Shown here piece after piece: positions 1-11,189 of a stretch of DNA of 64,000 bases (the first letter of the stretch is position 1; each line of letters begins with the position of its first letter). A model generated the notes under the pieces. It did no database searches. It was not told the DNA's origin and saw only the letters and a list, made by a program, of their open reading frames with translations. A program made the position numbers and the translations under genes. The DNA comes from Agapetus fuscipes (lineage: Eukaryota > Arthropoda > Insecta > Trichoptera > Glossosomatidae), in contig OX637356.1 of the NCBI GenBank assembly GCA_951799405.1, positions 10,873,229 through 10,937,228 of the forward strand, read 5' to 3'.

Positions 1-408
1 TGATAAAAAATAAAAAAGTTGTGGCATTTTTCTGCAATCTCAGACCTTAAACTGCTCTCCTGAACAATTTAGTTTATATCACTTATACTGACTTTAACCG
101 TCGATATGATTATTATTTTGCGTCATGAAATAAACTTCAAGTCTCCGTTTGAAAGGGATTTCTTTCCCTCCCCCTCTGCGGGACTTAGTTCCTACCCTCG
201 AGTAATTAATTCCGCTATTTCCTGCTTTTTCTTGCAATTCAGCGACTCGGCGACGAAGCCGCGCAGATCTCGACTAATTACCGCAACAAAGCAATGGACT
301 GAGGAATTCCACAAAATGACAAACAAACATAATTACGCTGTATCTTTGCTTTTTCCCTGATTAAAATTAAAATCATAATCCTTGTTCCTCGACTCCTCCC
401 CCACTTAA
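1..408. other. Unassigned sequence
   Basis: An 84-codon ORF at 106-360 has no recognisable features. Nothing else seen. Confidence 0.5.
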
Positions 409-542
409 ACTGAAAGTGGTTGGTGTGAGGCCGGCCCCCTTACCCGTAAAAATAAATAGGTCCTTAATCGCCACATGTGACCCCTTTGGGGATAAAGCAA
501 GCAAGAATTTACACTATATGTGTAGCTTAGTTGCGTTTGCGT
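409..542 (+). mobile_element. SINE-A 3' part
   Basis: From GGTTGGTGTGAGGCCGGCCC to the end GTAGCTTAGTTGCGTTTGCG. The tRNA head is absent. Confidence 0.75.
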
Positions 543-571
543 TATACCTCCTTGACTTACATATTAAAAAA

Positions 572-876
572 AAAATTAGGCTGATTTCTTTGGTTACCGC
601 TGTTTTTGAGTGAATCACACCTCAAGAGCCCTCTGCAACCTTGGTCGTCGCTGTAGAAAGCACCAATTCTCAAGCAAGACCCAGTTGCTATAAGGCTGGA
701 TGGACCTTTTGATGACCGGTCTTTGGTAAAGTTTTATGAATATTTCAACCCAGCGAAGAGCAAATTTGAAAACAAAAATGGTATTTTTTTGTGCTCCGCC
801 AGGATTCAATCCCCATGGAAGGCCATTAACGTGTCTCAAGCGCTACCACTAGTCTACGGACCGTCCTCAGACCCAA
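572..876 (-). mobile_element. SINE-B copy
   Basis: tRNA-derived SINE. On the minus strand it starts with GACGGTCCGTAGACTAGTGG and keeps a changed B box. The body contains TTTACCAAAGACCGGTCATC, GGGTCTTGCTTGAGAATTGG and CGACGACCAAG. Related copies lie at 4463, 24712, 52394, 54575 and 59275. Confidence 0.75.
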
Positions 877-1837
877 ATGTCAAATGAACCTAGCCCTACC
901 GGCAACTTTTGCCGATAATGAAGATTTGAAATCAGGGTTTTAATTTTGTAAGTAAGTACACAATACATATGCAACATGCGTAAGCGCGACCTACACGCAT
1001 TTTTTGAGATGTTCACCCTCATAGCAATCAAATTCCAACCAAAAAATAACAAAAAAAGATATTTTACGAACCGTATTTAAGAGGAAAGCGGGTTTCCCAA
1101 AGTTTCGTAGAAGTCAATTTCAACGTTTTAAGGAGACACGTCTCTTCTACGATAGTTCATGCTTCTTCATCGTAGAAGACTTCTAATGGATCGGATACGA
1201 TTTCGACGAAACGTTAAGAAACCAGCTCCTCCCCCCAACACGATTAGTGCAAAGCATTTTTTAAATACTTTACAAAATGTCTAACGACCGTTCTTGTAAT
1301 TTTTAAGACTTTCTCTATGTTTTTGGCATATTTTTACAATCTACATAATTACAACTTTTGCCATCCCAGACATAAATCAAGTGACAATGCCGCCATCGGG
1401 GCTCACAATCTTTTATAATGATAATATACGAGGGAACAAGAAGTGGGATGAGGCGGACGATCTTCTTCAAAGGCCAAGTAGCAAAATTGTTATTGTTGCT
1501 TGTTTACCGTGTAAACAATTGGGGATTATATTCTGGGAATTATATGCAAATTATTTCAGAATAATATTCAGTCTTGCGATTTTGTGATATGCACACAAAA
1601 TTATGCTCTTGATTTTTGTAGCAAAATATTTTTTCTTTTTTAGTTCCACTTCTATCCAAGATTGGCAATCATATGCGGCCACCATCTGTGATAATCAATT
1701 ATCTAAGTTGCAAAAATATTAATGCGATAGTTAATTAATACATGCCTATAAAATACAAGTTTAAGTTTGTGCTTTCACATGCTGCATGTGTACTTAAACT
1801 GCAAACCAAATCTTAAATAAACGTTAACTTTAATGAA
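877..1837. other. Unassigned sequence with imperfect palindrome
   Basis: At 1100-1215 CTTCTACGAT and ATCGTAGAAG pair inside a larger GTTTCGT...ACGAAAC frame. Otherwise AT-rich with no gene. Confidence 0.4.
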
Positions 1838-1976
1838 TTCCTTGACTTATAGGTTGGTATGAGGCTAATTTAGCAAAGTCATCCCTATTTTTTTAAATGC
1901 TGCATGTGCGCGAACTTACTCGTGTCTGTTTGTGGGCATACATTTAATATCAATCTTAAACGTTCACGCATATTTG
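1838..1976 (+). repeat. F1 copy with internal deletion
   Basis: Starts TTCCTTGACTTATAGGTTGG and resumes at GCTGCATGTGCGCGAACTTA. A short antisense F1 scrap precedes it at about 1768-1815. Confidence 0.7.
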
Positions 1977-2034
1977 CCATTTAAATTAAATACTATAGAT
2001 TTCAATTCAAAGTTATACTCGTAGTCAAGAGAAC

Positions 2035-2121
2035 CAACGAGAGTCGAACCAGCGTTGTTTTTATTTCAGACACTCTAGTCGAAATTACCGTCTTGACCGA
2101 TTAACCATTACGCCAACGTTC
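2035..2121 (-). repeat. Orphan tRNA-like sequence
   Basis: Minus strand shows GGCGTAATGGTTAATCGGTC (box A type) and CTGGTTCGACTCTCG (box B type) about 40 bp apart. The acceptor stem does not close. It is probably the head of a third SINE family. Confidence 0.5.
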
Positions 2122-2499
2122 TTTGAGTTCAAAATACATTAGTTTTTTTTTCAGTGATCAGAAAAGCACAACTCATATATCTGAAGAATGTGGGCAGTAG
2201 GTATAATTCATAACCTGAAAGCCTTTTAGGTTGTATCAATAGAAAGTGTTGCAACACAAAAAGCTTTTAAACTTTTCCATTAAGCACTAACGGTAAAATA
2301 ATTATATCTGATTGAATTATATCAAAATTATGGCTTTAACCCTTTAAAGCCGTGAATTCAATAATAAAGGAGACTTTGATCTCTGCAGAGTTATGTTGAA
2401 CTCTTTTGTGGGGTCTGTACCTACCCCAAGTACAAAAGTTAACGTTTTCAACCTTAACAAAGCATTTCCTTAATAATGTTATAATCTAAGTTAAAAAGA

Positions 2500-2664
2500 T
2501 AAATTACATTTAAGATTTATATTAAATGCATTCCCATAAGCAGACATGGATAAGATCGCGCATTTCTTCTTCCTTCTTCCCTGAAATTGGGGTGACATTG
2601 GCAAGCCGAACCATGTACCACAGCATGGGTGGTCAGTCTCATACCAACCTATAAGTCAAGGAGC
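2500..2664 (-). repeat. F1 copy
   Basis: It ends with ACCAACCTATAAGTCAAGGA and the middle is shortened. Confidence 0.7.
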
Positions 2665-3465
2665 TAGTGTTAAAAAACTAAAAAAAAAACTCCCAGAGGC
2701 GCTGTTTTCCTTTCAATATATTTTTTACTGAACGATATTGTTGAGAATTCCTTAGTTTTTTACTTTTCTTCCTGGTCTAAGTTAAGATGAAAATGGAATA
2801 TGTACTAATCTAATCTACGTTGGCATAGACAATAAAGTACTCCGAGTACAAAACATTTAGATTTACTCGCCTCTAGATTTCGTAAATCAAAAATGTATAG
2901 AATATACAACAGCGCTTATAGGGAGTGATTTATTTAACATACAGTTTTTCGATTTACGCAATCGAGGGGAGTTTACATAATGCTTTATATTCGGGGTACT
3001 GTTTATGGGAGAGTATTGTTATGGGATTTCTAAGGGAAAAATATTGAGAGGTTTTTTTTGTAATGAAGCTATTAAAGTCACGCGCTAATAAAAAGGGATA
3101 ACAGATTACGGTAAGGTTTAGAATAATTATTTTTATTATTAATTAGAATTCTGCTCTTTTCGAAACAGGGAATTTTTGAAAACCACTTTCAATTTGGACG
3201 GCCTTTAATTAGTTGCATATACGCTTTCAATCACTGAATTTAAGCAATATCAATAAACTGGTTTATTTCGGCCACATAATGAAAAATGAAAAGTATTTAC
3301 TCCAGCATCTCATCATAATTTCAATCATCAATTTATTAATTTCACTTCCAACCTACATTTTCTGGAGCACAGAAGAAAACTTGGAATGATCAGTCACTTC
3401 TATAGTACTATAATGGTGTCTGTTTTGATGAAATATCCTCACTTATACCTCCTCCTCTCGTCACA

Positions 3466-3690
3466 ACAAGGGCAACTCGTAGAACGGCTGACATTCATCC
3501 GTTTGCAGTTTATATCAAAACTATGAAAACTTGGCGTTTTCACGACTCATTCCTTTGCCAAACTGCCCGCTTGTGGAATGAGTTACGGGTATCTGTGTGT
3601 CCGCCCCATTTTAATCTTGCCCTATCAAAACCAACATCAATCGCCATATCTTTTTGGTGTCTCAAAACAATTTGATTAACAACCTAAGAA
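3466..3690 (+). mobile_element. LINE-E 3' fragment
   Basis: A match to the C-terminal coding part of LINE-E (ACTATGAAAACTTGGCGTTT, CTTTGCCAAACTGCCCGCTT), which encodes MKTWRFHDSFLCQTARLWNE. Frameshifts and loss of the end make it a fossil. Confidence 0.75.
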
Positions 3691-4462
3691 AATGGGTAGC
3701 ATTGGCTTACGGACAAATTTATTTTTACATGTAACTATATTGAAGTTAAAACTAATTTTAAAATTGTAGTGTTTTCCTTGTACCCGTAGGAGCGTGTTCT
3801 CATTCTCAGCTTTACTGATACAAATACATAGGTTAAACAAAATACCAAAACGATAAATAATTCAGATCTGACACCTTTGGAATATAACCCAATACCAAAA
3901 TTCTGAAAGAGGAAGCTTCACTTACAGAGCTTTTAGTTGACCAAACCACAAAAACCCGGATATAAACATCAAACTCGTATGAATGTGGAACAAACTTTAT
4001 ATCCCATATTTATTTCTTGCTAGTATGTTGTATTTAAAACCACGTTTATATGGCTCTCGTAAACACGTCTAACTATTGGAAACAGCGCTCGCACTCGGTT
4101 GTAAGGTGTTTTTATAAATAAAGCGAGGATTTTTACGAGTCTAGTACAGAGAAGTTTTACACTGTGACATAACTAAACCACCGTATTCAAAGTTTTTGAT
4201 GTTTTTTAGTTAAATTAATTTTGTTCACCAGCGCATGACAAATTACAAGTAGGTAAGCTCGATTTTTCCACCCAATAAAGGAGAATTTTGAAACAAATTT
4301 TGTAATATAGTTTATTCTTTTAAAATGACTTTCAAACCAAGTGCCGTACCTACTACTTACTCTGGTCAAATCTACAGTTATGAGTATTTTGAGAGTGTTT
4401 CTTCGTGAAAATAACTGTTAGAACGCAACATTTTTACTAAAACCAGATAAAGAAAACTAAAG

Positions 4463-4738
4463 ACCGGTCCGTAGTCCAGGTGGTAACACTCCGGACTCGT
4501 TACTGGAAGGTCGTGGGTTTACATTTATATTTTCAAATTTGCTCTTCACTGGGTTGAAAAATTCATAAACCTTTACCAAAGACCGGTCATCAAAAGGTCT
4601 ATCCAGCCTTACAACAACTGGGTCTTGCTTAAGAATTAGCGCTTTCTACAGCGACGACCAAGCTCGCAGAGGGCTCTTGAAGTGTGATACACACAAAAAC
4701 AGCGCTCACCAAATAAATCAGCCTAATTTTTTTTTTTT
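4463..4738 (+). mobile_element. SINE-B copy
   Basis: Head GACCGGTCCGTAGTCCAGG, then ACACTCCGGACTCG. It lacks part of the B box. It ends in AAATAAATCAGCCTAA and a poly-T run, and F1 follows. Confidence 0.8.
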
Positions 4739-4749
4739 TTTAATTTAAA

Positions 4750-4942
4750 GTCCATAATCAAAGTTGCAAGGATATATAAACATTGAAAATTCATAATAAT
4801 CGCATGCACCGAAGCAGACTCTTGAAAGTTCGTGCTTACACATGCTGCATGTGTACAAACAAATTACCCAAATCTCAAATTGACATACACTTTGCGACTC
4901 TTCCTGTCTTTCCTGAAACAGGAATAATTTTTGCAAAGTGAA
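4750..4942 (-). repeat. F1 copy, head missing
   Basis: CATAATCAAAGTTGCAAGGA through CTTTCCTGAAACAGG. Confidence 0.7.
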
Positions 4943-5042
4943 TAATTTTTACAGTTCGATAGTCAACAAACTTAGAAGTAAAACAATGGCGAAACGATGG
5001 CAAAGTAACAGTTTAGTCTTATGATAACGAATAGTACTGGGT

Positions 5043-5285
5043 CTATAATCTAAGTTGCAAAGATATTATATTACATTTAAAATTCATATTAAATTCATTC
5101 GCATAAGCAGACACTTTTAAGTTCGCACTTACACAGGCCGCATGTGGACTTCCAACATAAAAACCCAATCTCAAATGAACATAAGTCCTACAACTCTTGC
5201 CGACCTTCCTAGAAACAAGGGGGACATTGGTAAAGTGAACCTTTTTTATAGTATGGGTGGTCGGCCTCATACCATAGGTCAAAGA
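5043..5285 (-). repeat. F1 copy, full length
   Basis: The complete family pattern from ATAATCTAAGTTGCAAAGAT to CATACCATAGGTCAAAG. Open frames on both strands here are F1 shadows. Confidence 0.8.
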
Positions 5286-5381
5286 ATACTAGTGACCGAA
5301 AAAAAATCAAATCTGGCATCTTTAATCTTTATCTCCTATATTATCATTATTTTCTTACCTTACATATGTCACGATGCAAAT

Positions 5382-5638
5382 ATCATTCTAAATCTAAATC
5401 TAAGATGCAAAGATATGTATCATTTGAGGTTCATATTAAATGCATTCCCACAAGCAGACACGCATAATTTCGCGCTCACACATACCGCATGTGGACCTAC
5501 AATATTAAAATCCAATCTTAAATGAACATAAGCCCTGCAACTCTTGCCTACCTTCCCTGTAAAAGGGTTGACATTGGCATAGTGAACCACTTTTTACAGT
5601 ATGGTTGGTCAGCCTTATACCAACCTATAAGTCAAGGA
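5382..5638 (-). repeat. F1 copy, full length
   Basis: Repeated TCTAAA tail on the left, ACCAACCTATAAGTCAAGGA on the right. Confidence 0.8.
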
Positions 5639-5897
5639 TGTTACATAATCAGCATTTACTTTTAGAGGATTTTCTTCATTAAGAGTTTTTTGCAGTTACG
5701 GTGTCTTATGGATTCCGCGTCAGGTCAGGTGTTCACCATGCGTGCTAATGAAGGTCTTAGTTTGAGTTCCAGAAAACAATTTCTCTTGGAAGTTTCTGAG
5801 AGAGAAAAAATACGTAAAAGATCTCGGGAATAATTTTCACATATATTTGTACGTGAAACTGAGATGTATAAAGGTGCACGATAAATATATACATAGT

Positions 5898-5925
5898 GAG
5901 GTCGATAGCTCAGTCGGGCATTTTT
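5898..5925 (+). mobile_element. SINE-A tRNA-head scrap
   Basis: GAGGTCGATAGCTCAGTCGG matches the SINE-A box A region and then breaks off. A headless F1 copy follows. Confidence 0.5.
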
Positions 5926-5954
5926 ATGTTTTTGAATTTCTAAGTTCTTAAGTT

Positions 5955-6124
5955 TCAGGGAAGGTCGGCTAGAGTTGCAGGGCTTATGTTTACTTGAGAT
6001 TTGGGTTTTTATGTTGAAGGTTCACATGCGGCATGTGCAAGCGTGAACTTGTACGTGTCTGCTTGTGAGAATGCATATAATGTGAATCCCCAATGTTACA
6101 ATATCTTTGCAACTTAGATTAGAT
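5955..6124 (+). repeat. F1 copy, headless
   Basis: Starts in TTTCAGGGAAGGTCGGC just after a SINE-A scrap and ends CAACTTAGATTAGATTA. Confidence 0.75.
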
Positions 6125-6232
6125 TAAGGTCAAATATTTTTTTCATAACATAGGAGGGAAGACGAACTCCAAGTCGAAGGAGAACATCCTCGTTGAAGAC
6201 ACAGAAATAGTGCTTTTTTAGATCCACACCTT

Positions 6233-6345
6233 GATTTATAGATTGGTATGCGGCTGACCACCCATGCTGAAGAAAATGATTCACTTTGCCAATGTCATTT
6301 CTGTTTCAGGGAAGGACGACAAGAATTGCAGGGTCTATGTCAGGG
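6233..6345 (+). repeat. F1 head fused to LINE-A
   Basis: TTGGTATGCGGCTGACCACC to GACGACAAGAATTGCAGGGT, then LINE-A coding sequence begins. Confidence 0.7.
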
Positions 6346-7223
6346 TCTATGCTAGACTTAATGATTGTGGATTGATGATAGGAGAGAGCAAAGTGAGTGT
6401 TCTACTGTATGCAGATGATGCAGTTCTTGTATCTGATTCAGCAGTGGAATTGCAAACTATGCTCTCTAGATTGAATGAAGCTTTGTTAGGTAACCATCTG
6501 AAGTTGAATGCAAGTAAGACGAAAGTATTGATTTTTGAAAGAGATGATGAAAGTATGAATTATGAATTTAAAATTAATGGAATGAATGTTGATGTCGTAA
6601 ATGAGTTTGTATACCTGGGAAGTAAGTTTGAAAAAGATGGAAGAATGACCGGTGAATTTGAAAGAAGAGTAATGAAGGGCAGGTGTGTACTGGGTGCCAC
6701 AGCTTGTATCGCCAAAAATCAAAACATATCTAAAAATGCTCGATTGGCGGTACGCAGTGGCATACTTTTACCCACCTTGATGTATGGAAGCGAGGCCTGG
6801 ACGGTGAATGAAAGTGAAATTAGTAAAGTCCATACTGTTGAAATGGACTTTCTAAGAAGTATGATTGGGAAAAAACGGAGTGACAGGGTGAGGAATGATT
6901 TTGTAAGAGAAGAATGTGGTGCAAGAGAAAGTGTGAAAGTGAAGATTAAAAGAAGTTTGTTAAGATGGTTTGGGCATATGGAGAGAATGAATGAGGAAAG
7001 TCTGACGAAGAAAGTATATGTTGGTAGAATAGATGGATGTCGTGGTAGAGGAAGACCGAGAAAGGTATGGATGGACCAAATATCCGAAATTGCGAATGAA
7101 TGGAATATCCAGAGTCATAATAAAAGAAGAGCCTGTATGAAGAAAATTATGACTCTGGAGGAAATGAAAGAAGTATGTAAGGACAGAAAGAAATGGCGGT
7201 TGATCTGTAATGTTGGCGGCTAG
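6264..7223 (+). pseudogene. LINE-A reverse transcriptase C-terminal fragment, F1-fused
   Basis: A 319-codon open frame. The first ~30 residues are translated F1 repeat. From about residue 37 it reads GLMIGESKVSVLLYADDAV, which is the RT YADD catalytic motif. It continues through the thumb and the typical non-LTR C-terminus (ILLPTLMYGSEAWTVNESEI, LLRWFGHMERMNEE, RGRGRPRKVWMDQISEIANE). The endonuclease and the RT fingers are missing, so it is a 5'-truncated retrotransposon, RTE-like by motifs. It cannot be active but has no internal stop. The closest relative in the window is 50568-51467. Confidence 0.85.
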
Positions 7224-7320
7224 GGTTTATTAAATTGGAATTTGTTTTTATTTGTAAATGGATATTTTGTATTTGGATATTATTATTTAGTGATGTATAA
7301 AATGTAATTTGTCGTGTGTG
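6346..7320 (+). mobile_element. LINE-A, 5'-truncated copy
   Basis: The RT tail fragment plus a ~95-bp AT-rich 3' region ending near TTTGTCGTGTGTGTGTG, directly followed by a complete F1 copy. Confidence 0.8.
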
Positions 7321-7324
7321 TGTG

Positions 7325-7578
7325 TTCCTTGACTTATAGGTTGGTATGCGGCTGACCACCCATGCTGTAAAAATGGTTCACTTTGCCAATGTCACCCCTG
7401 TCTCAGGGAAGGACGGCAAGAGTTGCAGGGTGTATGTCCATTTGAGATTTGGTTTTTATGTTGTAGGTTCACATGAGGCATGTGCAAGCGCGAACTTGTA
7501 CGTGTCTGGTTGTGAGAATGCATGTAATGTGATTCTCCAATGTAACATATCTTTGCAACTTAGATTAGATTAGATTAG
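7325..7578 (+). repeat. F1 copy, full length, reference
   Basis: A complete ~250-bp unit: TTCCTTGACTTATAGGTTGG, CACTTTGCCAATGTCACCCC, GTTCACATGAGGCATGTGCA, CATATCTTTGCAACTTAGAT, then (TTAGA)n. Confidence 0.85.
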
Positions 7579-7696
7579 ATTAGATGTCCATTTGAGATTT
7601 GGGTCTTAATGTTTTAGGTACGTGTCTGCTGGTGAGAATGCATATAATGTGAATTCCCAATGTTACATATCTTCTATCTGCAACTTAGATTAGATT
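7579..7696 (+). repeat. F1 copy, 5'-truncated, in tandem
   Basis: It begins TGTCCATTTGAGATTTGGG right after the TTAGA run of the previous copy. Confidence 0.75.
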
Positions 7697-8007
7697 AGAC
7701 CGTCAGTCTTCACTGAAGACGAAAAACAACAACTAGAACGTTTCACTCATGTTTACGCAAATTATGTCTGTCATTGTATTGTTGCGTATCTAGAATACGC
7801 CCTACAAAATTATGAGATAAGCATGCGGAATCTACATATTTATTTTCACGGGTGAAAAGTCAATTCTTATGCAAAACCAAGTATTCAAAGCTGACGCATT
7901 TCCTACATAAAAATTCTCACTTTTCGTATTTATATATATTTATTTATATCAGACTCTTTGTCCAGATAATGCCCGTCAGTTGCGACAATTTTATATTAGG
8001 GTCATGT

Positions 8008-8076
8008 CACGTGACACCATTTGCGTAACTTGATCCCTCCAGGGACGCACGTGTCGGGGAACGCGGCCGTCACGTG
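8008..8076. promoter_or_regulatory. Three CACGTG E-boxes in 69 bp
   Basis: Perfect CACGTG at 8008-8013, 8048-8053 and 8071-8076 (the first within GTCACGTGAC), in otherwise AT-rich DNA. A regulatory role is a guess. Confidence 0.3.
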
Positions 8077-8379
8077 AAAATAATTATATACTAGAGGTCT
8101 CAAGTACCCATTATAATCTTTACAAAGGTAATAAAACTTGAATGCGAAATTTTGACATGTATTCTTGAGTGATGAAGTGTTCTACTGGTATAATATATTT
8201 GTCTTGCTTGGGGCCACAACCTCAAAGAATATGTTTTTGATCTCGACCAGTGTGAAAGAAGAATTTTATAGTTCTTTTACAGTCTGTACAACTTACATCA
8301 ATTGATAAATAACCTTTATAGGTAAATAATAACCAGCAAATTATCTATAGCCTCATTTGCACTCTGCCACTTCTACTTC

Positions 8380-8620
8380 ACCTCGCGCTGCCGCAATTAT
8401 GGGCGGAGCAAGTTAGCCGCGAGATGAAGCGGAAGGGGAAGTGGGGAGACAGACTAGCCAATGGCGCTCTCGAACGGGCCTTTGACCTCATCAAAATACC
8501 GGCAAGACATGGAAGTTCACTGTCAATAGCGCGATTGCACTATCGCGAGTATGCCCATTCGCACACATGCCCTGCTCACTTCCCTTCTTCATAGCCTTGC
8601 GCTAGGAGCTGAATGTAAAC
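8380..8620. other. GC-rich island, unassigned
   Basis: Locally high GC and CpG, with GGGCGGAG (8401) and GCCAAT (8457). It has inverted fragments such as GCGCGATTGCACTATCGCG. It could be a promoter-like segment or a decayed DNA transposon. No ORF. Confidence 0.35.
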
Positions 8621-9368
8621 GAGTTTTAACATTTCATTTAATCTAACTGAAATTTTGATGTCAATAAAATTCACAATTCTGGAAGATTAAGATTTGTTAG
8701 TTTTGTAAATTCGATTTTTACAATGTGCGTACAATTAGTCTATAATTATAATCTACGTTGCAAAGATAAATTAACATTTTAAAACCTAAAAACAAGTCAT
8801 TCTTGTCCATTTGGAATAAATTGTCATTGACAAATCTTACTCAATTGATAAAGTTCAATAGAATATAACGGACCAATAATTTGTATTTCTGGCACATACA
8901 TACCTTCACTTCCGCTGTCTACTGTTTTGAGTTTGACTGCCATATGAGAATACCTTTTCGAGACTAAAAATCACACATACAATCATCTCCCTCTTCGCAT
9001 AGAAACAACAGAGATGAAACATGTGATAAACGTCTCCTGAGTCGGTATTTTGGTCACGAGATCCCACTTGGTTTCACGATAATGGCTTGTTCCGACGGAG
9101 ACAGTACACAAGTATATTTCTACATTGGAGTTCTGCCAGTAAGTTACAAATTTAAAGACAAAAGTAGCCAGAAACAAATGAGAAGTTATCTGTTTATTTT
9201 GATGCTGTGATAAGTGTGTACTTATGCAGATAAAATTGAAAAATATATAAAAATCTGAACTACATACATACATAATGAGAAAAAAGAGTGAAAATTTGAC
9301 AGAATAACATCAAGGAAAATTGAACAATAAAAAAACAAAAACAACATAACAAACAATAAAAAACTATC
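8621..9368. other. Unassigned sequence
   Basis: A short antisense F1 tail scrap lies near 8750. The ORFs at 8983-9404 show no protein features. Confidence 0.45.
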
Positions 9369-9697
9369 GTCCGGTCGATAGCTCAGTTGATAGAGTGCTT
9401 GCATTCTATCCCGTGAGCTCGGGTTCGAATCCCACCGAGGAGGGTGTCAGAAATGATTTCCTATTTCGGTGTTTATTTCCAACCCCACTAAAAAATACCA
9501 GCAAGGTTTACTCAGCCTTAACAAGAAATGAGTACCAGCCCCCTCGGGAGCTGGGAAACCCCCACTTCAACTGAAGAGGTTGGCGTAAGGCCGGCCCCCT
9601 TATCTGTAAAAATAAATAGGTTCAACTCGCCACATGCGACCCCTTCGGGGATAACGCGGCAAGAAGTTGCACTATATGTGTAGCTTAGTTGCGTTTT
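9369..9697 (+). mobile_element. SINE-A, most complete copy
   Basis: A tRNA-derived SINE of about 330 bp. Box A TAGCTCAGTTG is at 9379-9389 and box B GGTTCGAATCC at 9422-9432, spaced as in a tRNA. The body contains GTGTCAGAAATGATTTCC, GAGTACCAGCCCCCTCGGG, AAGGCCGGCCCCCTTA and ACCCCTTCGGGGATAACGCG. It ends TGTGTAGCTTAGTTGCGTTT. RNA polymerase III transcription is expected from the boxes. Confidence 0.85.
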
Positions 9698-10356
9698 TAA
9701 AGTCTAGCTTATGACTTTCCCGTCTTGCGCATGAAAAATGGAAACCCATGATGATTGGCACCATGCATCAGCCCTCATGTTTTCGTTTATTTGTGAAGAG
9801 CATTTGAAAAAAAAAAAACTGAACAAAGTCCAGTAAAAAGGACATCGTTGATACGGGAGAAACGTACAAAGGCTCCAGCTCCCATGGACAACGGCAACAG
9901 CCTTCAAATAAACTTCCGTTAAAATATTTATCATTCAACTTAGGTCCGGTATTTTCAGCGTTATCGTAGCAACTTTAGATACATAGTGTGAAAAAGACAA
10001 CCTTTCCTTATACTTTGGCAAAATGTCGGCAAAAAATTTTAAAGTATGGTAGTCAGCTTTATACAAACATATGGTCCACTTAGAAAATCAAAAATGGATT
10101 CCCGAGAATAAGGGTTTTTTATTTACAGCACGCATGAGTTTGTCAGATAATCTAAATGCAGTACGGCGCATTTCACTGTCCTTTCAACTATCTATACAAT
10201 ATTATTAGAAAGTTATGAGTATCTGTCCTGTCAAACAAACTTGGTCACGTTGTTTTCCAATACTTTGAAATCCATTGATTTTTTCTTTTTTTTCAGTAAA
10301 TTTTTCAACGTTTTTCTCGATTCACTGTACTGCTTCTGGGCTGTATTAATGCACTT

Positions 10357-10527
10357 GAAGCGCTATTCTGATAAATTCCTTACGACATTAAGGCGACGAG
10401 GTGGTAATTCGTGTCCAAAAATAAGGTGTACTGTAATTTTTATCCAGAGTTCTTTCGCGCAAGCGCCAGCAATCTCCGACTTGGATTGGTATCCAAAGCG
10501 CATGGAATTAAGCAGAGGAGCGCTTCT
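10357..10527 (+). mobile_element. M3 MITE-like element
   Basis: 171 bp with ends GAAGCGCTATTCTGATAAAT and, inverted, GAAGCGCTCCTCTGCTTAAT. The inside (AAGGCGACGAGGTGGTAATT, CAAAAATAAGGTGTACTGTA) matches 60435-60608. Several overlapping ORFs here have no other support. Confidence 0.75.
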
Positions 10528-10887
10528 GGAATGAATTTACTTTCCGTATCTGAACAGCGTATAAAGACAACTCTGGTAAGAATATTAAAATGTAAAGATC
10601 GTGCTTGGAATCCCGTTATGAGAGAACGTCCCACGTCATACACTCGCACATTCCCGCCTCTCCTCGCCGACAATTTTTTCACGTGAGCAACACTCGCGAT
10701 GTGTTAGATTACAAAGAAAAAAATACCAAATGTTAACTCAGCGTTTCACTTTATCTTTATGAGAAAATTTAATCAAAACCAACGTAAATTTTTTTTGTAT
10801 TCTCATTTTTTTTATCCCAATTATGGTGTTTTTTAAGGTTTATTTTTTTATCCCCTAAGCTATGCATATAGTTTAACTTCTCTCAGC

Positions 10888-11150
10888 GTTAACCCCTGTG
10901 GCGAGTGAAACTTATTTATTTTTAAAGGTAAGAGGCCGGCCATACGTCCACCACTTCAGTTGAAAATGGGTTTCCAAGCTCCCGAGGGAACCGGTACTCA
11001 TTCTCGTGAAGGCTGAGCAAAATTTTACGGTATTTTATTTTGGGTTTGGAATGAACAAGGAAACGAGAAATCATTTCTGACACCCTAGGTGGGATTTGAA
11101 CCCGAGCTGTCGGCAAGGAATACAAGCACTTAAAAAATTTAGCTATCGAC
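10888..11150 (-). mobile_element. SINE-A copy
   Basis: Minus strand: box A is damaged (ATAGCTAAATTTTTTAAGTG), box B is GGTTCAAATCCCACC, and the body is complete to CACTCGCCACAGG. Confidence 0.75.
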
Positions 11151-11189
11151 AAGACTCATATCCACATTCGTTGAAAGGTATTTCAATAC

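Larger units (their letters stand above)
2122..4462. other. Mostly unassigned intronic DNA
   Basis: Apart from the F1 copy at 2500 and the LINE-E piece at 3466, I see no gene or repeat I can name. Confidence 0.5.

Noticed and set aside
5142..5525. 127-codon plus-strand ORF
   Set aside because: It runs across two antisense F1 copies, and related ORFs appear at other F1 copies.
9369..9445. Functional tRNA gene
   Set aside because: Boxes A and B are good, but the sequence continues into a SINE body repeated many times and the acceptor stem does not pair well.
10241..10686. Overlapping ORFs on both strands of up to 97 codons
   Set aside because: They coincide with the M3 element, which recurs at 60.4 kb without intact frames.
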